Part shown: positions 58,054-64,000 of the stretch, piece by piece
Layout: every line of letters starts with the position of its first letter
Numbering within the stretch: the stretch's first letter is position 1
NCBI RefSeq assembly: GCF_900105515.1
Contig: NZ_FNSY01000001.1
Coordinates: 372,001 to 436,000 of the forward strand
Origin: Streptomyces sp. 2131.1
GTDB taxonomy: Bacteria > Actinomycetota > Actinomycetes > Streptomycetales > Streptomycetaceae
Direction of reading: 5' to 3'
DNA length: 64,000 bases
The notes under the pieces: model-generated
The model's input: the letters and a program-made list of their open reading frames with translations, nothing else
The model's database searches: none
Told to the model about the DNA's origin: nothing
Position numbers and translations under genes: made by a program

Positions 58054-59439
58054 ATGTGCCTTCCCGTGCCTCCTGCCGCCCCCGTGACCGACTCCGCGCG
58101 GCCCTCGCGCCGTCGCGACAGCAGCCCCTGGCGCTGCCTCTCCGTTCCCAGCATGCGCTGGTGGTCCGCCGCCAACCTGGTGTCCAACACCGGCGCGTGG
58201 ATGCAGCTCACGGTGCAGAACCTGCTGGTGCTCCAGATCACAGGTTCGGCCGCGGCGACGGGGCTCTCGCTGGCCGTGCAGGCTGGGCCCGGGCTGCTGC
58301 TCGGCGTCTTCGGCGGGGCCGTGGTGGACCGCTGGCCACTCAAGGTCACCGCCGCGGTGAGCCAGGCGGTGCTCGCCGTGATCGCCTTCTCGACGGCCGC
58401 CCTGATCGGGGCCGGGATGCTGAACATGCCCGTGCTGCTCGTCCTCGCGGCGGTCACCGGCATCGTGAACACCATCGACGGGCCCGCGACCTCGCTCCTC
58501 GGCAACGACCTCGTGCCCCGGACGGATGTGCCCTCGGCCATCGCCCTCGGCTCGATGGTGCACAGCGCCGGGCGGCTGGCCGGGACCGCGCTGGCCGCCG
58601 TGGCCGTCGGGACGCTCGGCACCGGGTCCGCCTACGTGGTCAACGGGATCTCCTTCCTGTGCGTGACCGCCGTTATCCCCTTCCTGCGGCCGGCCTCGGA
58701 GCCGGCGACGGCCGCGCGGCCGTCGCTCGCGAAGCGGCCGACCGCGCCCCGGGCCGGGAAGCGGGCGGCCGGGGGCGGCGACGCACGCTCCGGCATCGCG
58801 TACTTCCTCGGGAAGCCGGGCCTGGTCGCCCTGGCCGGGATCACCGCCGTGAGCTCGATCTTCGGGCGGAACTACCAGCTGACGCTCGCCGTGCTGGTCA
58901 TCGGCCCGCTCAGCGCCGACGAGAGCGACTTCGGCACGGTCTCCACCGTGCTGGCCGTCGGCGGCATCCTGGGCGCCGTCGTCGCCGGGCGGCTGCGCAA
59001 CCCGACCGTACGGCTGGTGGGCGTCCTCGCCGCCGTCGGCGGGCTCCTCCAGGTCGCGGCGGGGCTCGCCCCGGGGCTCATGGTGCTCATCGCCCTGGTC
59101 ATCCCCATGGCCGTGGTGGAGTCCGTGTCGGACACGGCCGGGGCGACCGTCCTGCAGACCGAGCCCGAACCCGACATGCGGGGCCGCGTGCTCGGCGTCT
59201 GGCGCAGCGCGAGCACCGGATGGCAGCTGGCGGGCCCGCCCCTGCTCGGGCTGCTGGTCGAGTTCGCGGGGGCTCGGGGTGCCCTGGTCGTCGGCGGGCT
59301 GCTGATCGCCGGGGCCATCGCGGCCGGCGGACTCCGGGGACGCGCGACGGGCCAAAAGGCTTCGGGGGCGCCCGAGGCCCTTCCCCAGGAGCCGGTCCCG
59401 GCCGCGGTGCCCCTGCCCGCTCTGACACCGGTCGCCTGA
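58054..59439 (+). CDS. MFS transporter
   Basis: The 461-residue protein has about twelve transmembrane segments and begins its first helix with MRWWSAANLVSNTGAWMQLT, like the enterobactin-exporter-type MFS_3 group. Motif A-like GGAVVDRWPLK is present between helices 2 and 3, and GRVLGVWRSASTGWQLAGPP in the second half. It is probably a drug or siderophore-type efflux pump. The start is uncertain (ATG 58054 or GTG 58084), with no clear ribosome site. Its neighbours do not suggest a substrate. Confidence 0.88.
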   Translation: MCLPVPPAAPVTDSARPSRRRDSSPWRCLSVPSMRWWSAANLVSNTGAWMQLTVQNLLVLQITGSAAATGLSLAVQAGPGLLLGVFGGAVVDRWPLKVTAAVSQAVLAVIAFSTAALIGAGMLNMPVLLVLAAVTGIVNTIDGPATSLLGNDLVPRTDVPSAIALGSMVHSAGRLAGTALAAVAVGTLGTGSAYVVNGISFLCVTAVIPFLRPASEPATAARPSLAKRPTAPRAGKRAAGGGDARSGIAYFLGKPGLVALAGITAVSSIFGRNYQLTLAVLVIGPLSADESDFGTVSTVLAVGGILGAVVAGRLRNPTVRLVGVLAAVGGLLQVAAGLAPGLMVLIALVIPMAVVESVSDTAGATVLQTEPEPDMRGRVLGVWRSASTGWQLAGPPLLGLLVEFAGARGALVVGGLLIAGAIAAGGLRGRATGQKASGAPEALPQEPVPAAVPLPALTPVA

Positions 59440-59475
59440 GCAGAGGCCCGCGGGCCCGGTGCGCGGCGCGTGCAT

Positions 59476-59500
59476 GTTTGAGGCTGGTTCGTGCGGGAAA
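59476..59500 (+). promoter_or_regulatory. SigB-like promoter GTTT-N15-GGGAAA upstream of the sigma gene
   Basis: GTTT, 15 nt, GGGAAA matches the GTTT-N13-16-GGG(A/T)A(A/T) consensus of SigB-type factors and lies 115 bp before the sigma gene at 59616. It suggests autoregulation. Confidence 0.58.
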
Positions 59501-59615
59501 GGGCCAGGCGTGCTTCGGACAAGAGGCGCGCCCGTGGGAGCTCTGCTCCGGGTGCCGCCTGTCCGCAGGTGCTCCCGCGGTCGTCCGGACATGCGACGAC
59601 GAGGGAGTGAACACG

Positions 59616-60422
59616 ATGACCGGTGCCCGACAAGCACTGCCCCCACGACGCCCGGACGCGCCTTCGCGGGCGGACGCCTTCCACCGGCTCCGGGCCCTTC
59701 CCGACGGCCCGGAGAAGGACGAACTGCGCCGCGCGACCGTCTGCGCCTGGCTCCCCATGGCCCACCGGCTGGCCTCGCGCTTCCGTGACCGCGGGGAGCC
59801 GCTGGACGATCTGCGCCAGGTGGCGGCCATCGGGCTCGTCAAGGCGGTGGACCGCTACGACCCGGCGCGCGGCAAGGCCTTCGAGACGTACGCGATACCC
59901 ACCGTGGTCGGTGAGCTCAAGCGGCACTTCCGCGACCACACCTGGGACGTACATGTGCCGCGCCGGGTGCAGGACCTGCGCAACCAGGTGCGAATCGCCC
60001 GCCGCGACCTCTCCCAGACGCTGAGCGGACGGCTGCCCACCGAAGCGGAGATCTCGGCCAGGACCGGGCTCTGTACCGAGGACGTCCGGGACGGTCTGGA
60101 AGCCCTGGACAGCTACCGCACGCTGTCGCTGGATGCCGAGATGCCGCGGGCGGCCGGAGACGGGTCCTGCCTCGCCGACACGCTGGGGCTGTGCGACCAC
60201 GCGCTGGACGTCGCCGTGGACCGCGAGGCCGTCAAGCCGGGGCTGCGCAGCCTGCCGGAACGTGAGCGCACCATCCTCTACCTGCGGTTCTTCCGCGACA
60301 TGACGCAGGAACGGATCGCCGAAGCGCTCGGCATCTCGCAGATGCACGTCTCCCGGCTGATCGCCCAGTGCTGCGAGGAGGTACGCAGGCAGGCGCTCCA
60401 GGAGACCGCTCAGCCGACGTAG
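59616..60422 (+). CDS. SigB/SigF/SigG-family RNA polymerase sigma factor
   Basis: The 268-residue sigma-70 group 3 protein has region 2 (AHRLASRFRDRGEPLDDLRQ, VAAIGLVKAVDRYDPARGKA, FETYAIPTVVGELKRHFRDH), region 3 (QTLSGRLPTEAEISARTGLC) and region 4 (LPERERTILYLRFFRDMTQE and RIAEALGISQMHVSRLI). It is of the stress/sporulation type of which Streptomyces has about nine. No anti-sigma or anti-anti-sigma gene is adjacent, which is unusual for SigB-type units. GAGGGAG lies 8 nt before the ATG. Its 3' end overlaps the convergent glycosyltransferase gene by 13 bp. Confidence 0.93.
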   Translation: MTGARQALPPRRPDAPSRADAFHRLRALPDGPEKDELRRATVCAWLPMAHRLASRFRDRGEPLDDLRQVAAIGLVKAVDRYDPARGKAFETYAIPTVVGELKRHFRDHTWDVHVPRRVQDLRNQVRIARRDLSQTLSGRLPTEAEISARTGLCTEDVRDGLEALDSYRTLSLDAEMPRAAGDGSCLADTLGLCDHALDVAVDREAVKPGLRSLPERERTILYLRFFRDMTQERIAEALGISQMHVSRLIAQCCEEVRRQALQETAQPT

Positions 60423-61327
60423 CGCCGCGCGGTCCCCTGCCGCTGCGCCCGCTCCAGGGCAGCCAGCCGCCTCTCGATGTCCGGCGGTACGGGCCGGCGC
60501 TGACGCAGCACCCAGGGCAGCCCTCGCCCGGCGTGGGCGAAGGCCCGCAGCGACGCCCGGTCCCTGGGGACCGTGGCCAGCAGGTGGAGGGTGCGCCGGA
60601 GCGCCGAGCGCGCGGGGCGTCGCAGCCAGGTGAACCAGAGGGTGTTGCGCAGGCCGAGCACACGCCGGGCGGTGCTGTCGCGGACGGTTGACGCCGCGTG
60701 GTGGATGACCATCTCGGGGACGTACGCCAGCCACCATCCGGCGCGCATCAGATCGGTCGCCATCAGCTCCTCCTCACCGCCGAGCCAGAGCCCGGGGTGG
60801 AAGCCGCCCGCCTCGCGGAACGCGTCGGTGCGCATCACGGTCGCCGCCGCCAGGAACGAGCCGATCGCGGGTCCGGGCAGCCAGGGCGGGCCGGTGAGCG
60901 GGGAGTCGCGGAGCTCCGCCACCACGGGGTCGTCCTCCCCCGCGGGCTCGACGACGATCCGCGCGGTGACAGCGGCCAGACGCTCGTGGGCGTCGAGCCG
61001 GTCGCCGGCGATGCGCAGGGCGCCCGGGTCCCACCATGTGTCGTCGTCGCAGAAGGCCACGTACGGGGTACGGACGTGGCGGACGGCGAGGTTCCGGCCG
61101 ACGGCGCCCAGGTTGCGGCCCGGGGTGAGCAGCCGTACGTCCGGGAAGTCGCGCGCGACGGCCTCGGCCGTGCCGTCCTGCGAGGCGTTGTCCGTGACGA
61201 CGACGGCCGGCCGCTCGGGGAGCCGGCTCAGCAGGCGCAGGGTGCGCAGCAGCTCCGGGCGGCGGTCGCGGGTGATGATCACCACCGTGACGCGCGGGTC
61301 CGGGGCGGGCGGAGCGCCGGGGCTCAT
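60410..61327 (-). CDS. Family 2 glycosyltransferase
   Basis: A 305-residue GT2 protein with VTVVIITRDRRPELLRTLRL, VVVTDNASQDGTAEAVA, the DxD motif in VAFCDDDTWWDPGALR and the acceptor-side GEEELMATDLMRAGWWLAYV. It would transfer a sugar in a surface or secondary glycan. Its start (ATG 61327) overlaps the stop of a related GT2 gene (ATGA). The two GT2 proteins share the VA[FS]xDDD[TS]WW and GRNxGAxGRNLA segments and probably arose by duplication. It is the last gene of the glycan operon. Confidence 0.92.
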   Translation of the reverse strand: MSPGAPPAPDPRVTVVIITRDRRPELLRTLRLLSRLPERPAVVVTDNASQDGTAEAVARDFPDVRLLTPGRNLGAVGRNLAVRHVRTPYVAFCDDDTWWDPGALRIAGDRLDAHERLAAVTARIVVEPAGEDDPVVAELRDSPLTGPPWLPGPAIGSFLAAATVMRTDAFREAGGFHPGLWLGGEEELMATDLMRAGWWLAYVPEMVIHHAASTVRDSTARRVLGLRNTLWFTWLRRPARSALRRTLHLLATVPRDRASLRAFAHAGRGLPWVLRQRRPVPPDIERRLAALERAQRQGTARRYVG

Positions 61328-62235
61328 CGGTCGTCTCCGTTCGGCGGGACACTCTCCAGGAGCCTGATCCGGCTTTCCACCCACGGCGGAAGCCTCCGGC
61401 GCCGGTGCAGGGCGGCGGGCAGCCGGACCAGGGCCTCGCCCAGGGCGCGTCCGGCACCCTGCCTGCCGCGCAGCCAGCCGACGGTCAGGTGGGCGGTCTC
61501 ACGCAGGGCGACCGGGACCGGCCGCCGCAGCCAGGCCGTGAGGAGGGAGTTGCGGAGGACTGCGACGGTGCGGCCGGGCCGCTCGCCCGGGTCGGGGCCG
61601 TGGTAGGCGACCAGGGACGGTTCGTAGACGACGCCCCAGCCCGCGGCCGTGAGGTCGTAGGCGAGCAGGGTCTCCTCGGCGCCGAAGAAGAGGAGGCCGT
61701 GGTAGCCGCCCGCGTCGAGGAAGGCGGAGCGGCGGACCACGGCCGCGCAGCCGAGGAACCCGAGCACGGGCGTGCCTGGCAGATCCGTGCGGGCGGGCAG
61801 CGGCGAGGCGGCGAGCACCCGGTTGAGCGGGTCCGGCTCGCCCGTGGGGTGCACCAGCGTCCGGGAGGCCAGCAGGCCGAGCTTCGGGTAGGAGTCGAAG
61901 AGGGCTTCCGCCGTCTTGAGGGCGCCGGGCTCCCACCAGGAGTCGTCGTCGCTGAAGGCCACATAGGGCGTGGTGGCCCGGCGCGCCGCGAGGTTGCGGC
62001 CCAGGGCCCCGGTGTTGCGGCCGGGTGAGAGCAGCCGTGCGCCGACGGGATGGCGTCGTACCGCCTCACCGGTGCCGTCCGTCGACCCGTTGTCCACGAC
62101 GAGGACGGGCGGTTTCTCCGGGAGGGCCGCGAGCCGGTCCAGGGTTCTGACGAGGCTCTCGCGACGGTTGCGCGTGATGATCGCGACGGTGGTGCGGCCG
62201 TCCCGCGCGGACGGTCGGCGGGCGCGCTCAGCCAT
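61324..62235 (-). CDS. Family 2 glycosyltransferase (paralogue)
   Basis: The 303-residue protein carries TTVAIITRNRRESLVRTLDR, VLVVDNGSTDGTGEAVRRHP, the DxD in AFSDDDSWWEPGALK, and EETLLAYDLTAAGWGVVYEP. It has the same layout as the next gene, with conserved GRNTGALGRNLAARRATTPY. ATG 62235 lies 8 bp inside the end of the family 9 glycosyltransferase gene. Donor and acceptor are unknown. Confidence 0.92.
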   Translation of the reverse strand: MAERARRPSARDGRTTVAIITRNRRESLVRTLDRLAALPEKPPVLVVDNGSTDGTGEAVRRHPVGARLLSPGRNTGALGRNLAARRATTPYVAFSDDDSWWEPGALKTAEALFDSYPKLGLLASRTLVHPTGEPDPLNRVLAASPLPARTDLPGTPVLGFLGCAAVVRRSAFLDAGGYHGLLFFGAEETLLAYDLTAAGWGVVYEPSLVAYHGPDPGERPGRTVAVLRNSLLTAWLRRPVPVALRETAHLTVGWLRGRQGAGRALGEALVRLPAALHRRRRLPPWVESRIRLLESVPPNGDDR

Positions 62236-63244
62236 GCCGGTCCGCCTCCTTCGCCGCCTCGCCGCGGTGCAGGGCGGCCAGGGCACTGCCCGTCACCTCG
62301 TCGGGGCTGATGCGCAGGAGCCGCGGGTCCGGGGTGGCCGCGTGCGGGTCGCCGGGCGGGCCGGGGTGCCACAGGGCGGTGTGCCGGTGATCCGGGGGCG
62401 GGCCCCAGAGCGAGGGCGCGACCGGGCCGAAGAGGGTCACCGACCGGGTGCCGTGTGCGAAGGCGAGGTGGGCGGGTCCGGTGTCGCCGCTGATGAGGAG
62501 CGCGGCCCCGGCGACGAGTGCGGAGAGGTCGTCGAAGGAGAGGGTGCCGGCGAACAGGCCGGCGTCGCCGAGTCCGGCGCGGTCGGCGATCCCGGCGCAG
62601 AGCTCCTCCTCGCCGGGGCCGCCGCTGACGACGACGCGGTGTCCGGCGTCCCGGAGCGCCGAGGCGACGGTGGCGTACCGCTCGGCGGGCCAGCGGCGGG
62701 CCGGGGCGTCGGCGCCGGGGTGGACGACGACGGCGCCCGGGGCCGGGGAGGCCGTGGCGGGTGGCGGGATGCGGACCTCGGCGGGGTCGGCGGGGACGCC
62801 GTACGCGGTCAGGAACCGGCACCAGCGCAGCCGCTCGTGCTCGTCGCGCCGCCAGCGGGGCGGGTCGGGGTGGTCCGGTGCGGGGCGGGCGAAGGAGAGC
62901 GTCCGGCCGGGGCGGAGCGCGGCGAGGGCATCGTGGCTCAGCGGGCCGTTGCCGTGCAGGTCGATGGCGACGGCGGGCGGCGGGCCCGGCCAGCGGCCCA
63001 GCGAGGGCACCTGCCGGCCGTTCTCGGGCGTGGCGAAGTGGACGTCGACGGTTCCGGTCGCCCGGACCGCCGCCGCGAGGCTGCCCGGTGCGGCGAGCAC
63101 CGTCTCGTACTCCGGGAAGGCGCGTCGTACGCCTCTCAGCGCCGGCACCGCCGCCAGGAGGTCGCCGAGCCCGAGCGCGCGCAGGACGAGGACGGCCGGG
63201 CGGTCGCCCGAGGGGGCCGGGCGGGTCTCGGCCACCGGGCTCAC
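62228..63244 (-). CDS. Family 9 glycosyltransferase (heptosyltransferase-like)
   Basis: This 338-residue GT-B protein has LVLRALGLGDLLAAVPALRG at the N-terminus, AIDLHGNGPLSHDALAALRP, VVVHPGADAPARRWPAERYA and LLISGDTGPAHLAFAHGTRS, all standard for family 9 (ADP-heptose:LPS heptosyltransferase-like). In a Gram-positive cell it would add heptose or a similar sugar to a non-LPS glycan. GTG 63244 overlaps the stop of the RfaE-like gene upstream (GTGA), which supplies the same pathway. Confidence 0.92.
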   Translation of the reverse strand: MSPVAETRPAPSGDRPAVLVLRALGLGDLLAAVPALRGVRRAFPEYETVLAAPGSLAAAVRATGTVDVHFATPENGRQVPSLGRWPGPPPAVAIDLHGNGPLSHDALAALRPGRTLSFARPAPDHPDPPRWRRDEHERLRWCRFLTAYGVPADPAEVRIPPPATASPAPGAVVVHPGADAPARRWPAERYATVASALRDAGHRVVVSGGPGEEELCAGIADRAGLGDAGLFAGTLSFDDLSALVAGAALLISGDTGPAHLAFAHGTRSVTLFGPVAPSLWGPPPDHRHTALWHPGPPGDPHAATPDPRLLRISPDEVTGSALAALHRGEAAKEADRHG

Positions 63245-64000
63245 CGCCGGGTGGCGGCGCCGGGGCGGCCGGCGGCCCGCTCCACGAGGCGGGTGCTGGA
63301 GCGTCCGTCGAGGTAGGGCAGCAGCACGACCTGGCCGCCCCAGCTCTCCACGAGGGCGGTCTCGGGCAGGTCGGTGAGGGCGTAGTCGCCGCCCTTGGCC
63401 CAGATGTCCGGGCGCAGTCCGTCCAGGAGGCGTTCGGGGGTGTCCTCGTCGAAGACGACGACGGCGTCCACGCAGTCCAGCGCCTCCAGGACCCGTGCCC
63501 GGTCCTCGGCGGGCACCACGGGGCGGCCGCCGCCCTTGCGGCGACGGACCGAGGCGTCGGAGTTGACGCAGACGACCAGGCAGTCCCCGGCGCGGCGGGC
63601 GGCCTGGAGCAGTTCGACGTGTCCGGCGTGCAGCAGGTCGAAGCAGCCGCCCGCCGCGACGACGGTGCCGCCGCGTTCGCGGACGCGGCGGACGAGTGCG
63701 CGGGCGTCGCCGGAGGCGTCCTCCCCGTCGGCGGGCCGCACGGGCCGGAGCACCGCGTGCGCGCCACCGGCGGAGACGAAGCGGGCGGCGGCCTCCACCG
63801 CCTCGCGCACGGCGAGTTCGACGAGGTCGCCGTCGGCGAGCCGGCCGGCCACCGCGGCGGCGAAGCTGTCCCCGGCGCCGCAGCAGTCGCCGTTCGCCCG
63901 CCAGGGTGCCGGCACCAGGAGCGGGGGGCCGCCCCGGGAGAGCAGGGCTCCGTGCTGTCCGAGGGTCACCGCCACCGAGGCGACGTCCCACTGGTCCAGG
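63241..64000 (-). CDS. RfaE/HldE-like bifunctional kinase-nucleotidyltransferase (5' end beyond the window)
   Basis: The visible ~253 C-terminal residues include the end of a PfkB/ribokinase domain (CCGAGDSFAAAVAGRLADGD, with catalytic Asp in GAGD) and a cytidylyltransferase-like domain (VAAGGCFDLLHAGHVELLQA with HxGH, VNSDASVRRRKGGGRPVVPA). The HldE enzyme phosphorylates heptose-7-phosphate at C1 and attaches ADP. The frame remains open to base 64000, so the start lies outside. It leads the glycan operon and is coupled to the family 9 glycosyltransferase. Confidence 0.9.
   Translation of the reverse strand, partial: LDQWDVASVAVTLGQHGALLSRGGPPLLVPAPWRANGDCCGAGDSFAAAVAGRLADGDLVELAVREAVEAAARFVSAGGAHAVLRPVRPADGEDASGDARALVRRVRERGGTVVAAGGCFDLLHAGHVELLQAARRAGDCLVVCVNSDASVRRRKGGGRPVVPAEDRARVLEALDCVDAVVVFDEDTPERLLDGLRPDIWAKGGDYALTDLPETALVESWGGQVVLLPYLDGRSSTRLVERAAGRPGAATRR

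Noticed and set aside
57882..59615. Upstream extension of the sigma-factor frame across the MFS gene
   Set aside because: Sigma homologues begin near 59616, where a good ribosome site lies; the extension translates to Arg/Ala-rich filler over the transporter.

Overview
The window is about 72% G+C with strong third-position GC bias, GTG/ATG starts, many 4-base start/stop overlaps and leaderless-looking promoters. Together with its gene content (cytoplasmic contractile injection system, ANTAR/GAF regulators, SigB-type sigma factor, F420-type oxidoreductase, LigD polymerase) this points to a Streptomyces chromosome. No rRNA, tRNA, CRISPR array, insertion sequence or replication origin was seen.

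Region 1 (about 0.1-24.4 kb) is a contractile injection system (CIS), a phage-tail-like machine. A minus-strand operon runs from sheath (12076) through inner tube, small assembly proteins, a Gln-Arg-motif-rich disordered protein, second tube, LysM hub, VgrG-like spike, PAAR tip, gp25, gpJ-like and gpI-like baseplate proteins to a zinc-ribbon/transmembrane/discoidin-like protein that is probably the membrane-side partner. No tail-fibre gene is visible, as in the cytoplasmic CIS described from Streptomyces. Facing away from the sheath is a 1038-residue tape-measure-related effector. Its C-terminal ~200 residues and the following gene are less GC-rich and look like a recently exchanged toxin domain with its immunity gene. 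Then come a truncated cargo-leader ORF, the AAA+ ATPase, the tail-terminator protein, a secreted von Willebrand A protein, a NarL-type regulator, a membrane-anchored 'hydrolytic protein' homologue and a DUF4157 (eCIS core) metallopeptidase-like protein. A short motif, [LIV]QRxxGNxA, with further isolated QR dipeptides, is shared by the cargo-like proteins.

Region 2 (24.6-33.6 kb) holds a VOC protein, a sugar-nucleotide epimerase, a two-component system and a divergent run of glycosyltransferase, DUF2064 protein and methyltransferase. This run converges on a membrane-fused molybdopterin oxidoreductase and a small membrane protein; a polytopic membrane protein follows. Several of these genes have TANNNT boxes 6-7 nt before the start codon, suggesting leaderless mRNAs.

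Region 3 (33.6-60.4 kb) looks like a general-stress island. It has LigD-type polymerase plus HhH glycosylase-like protein, large catalase, DJ-1/PfpI protein, heme-oxygenase-like protein, CYP152-type peroxygenase P450, zinc alcohol/formaldehyde dehydrogenase operon, isochorismatase-like hydrolase, carboxylate-amine ligase, PAS-GAF and GAF-ANTAR sensors, small acidic stress proteins, FUSC-type membrane protein and an SigB/F/G-family sigma factor. Seven GNNT-N15/16-GGG(A/T/C)A(C/A) boxes, including one upstream of the sigma gene, suggest one SigB-like regulon. A PLP decarboxylase here is broken by two single-base shifts.

Region 4 (60.4-64 kb) is a minus-strand glycosylation operon: an RfaE/HldE-like bifunctional gene (running off the window), a family 9 glycosyltransferase and two family 2 glycosyltransferases, all overlapping.
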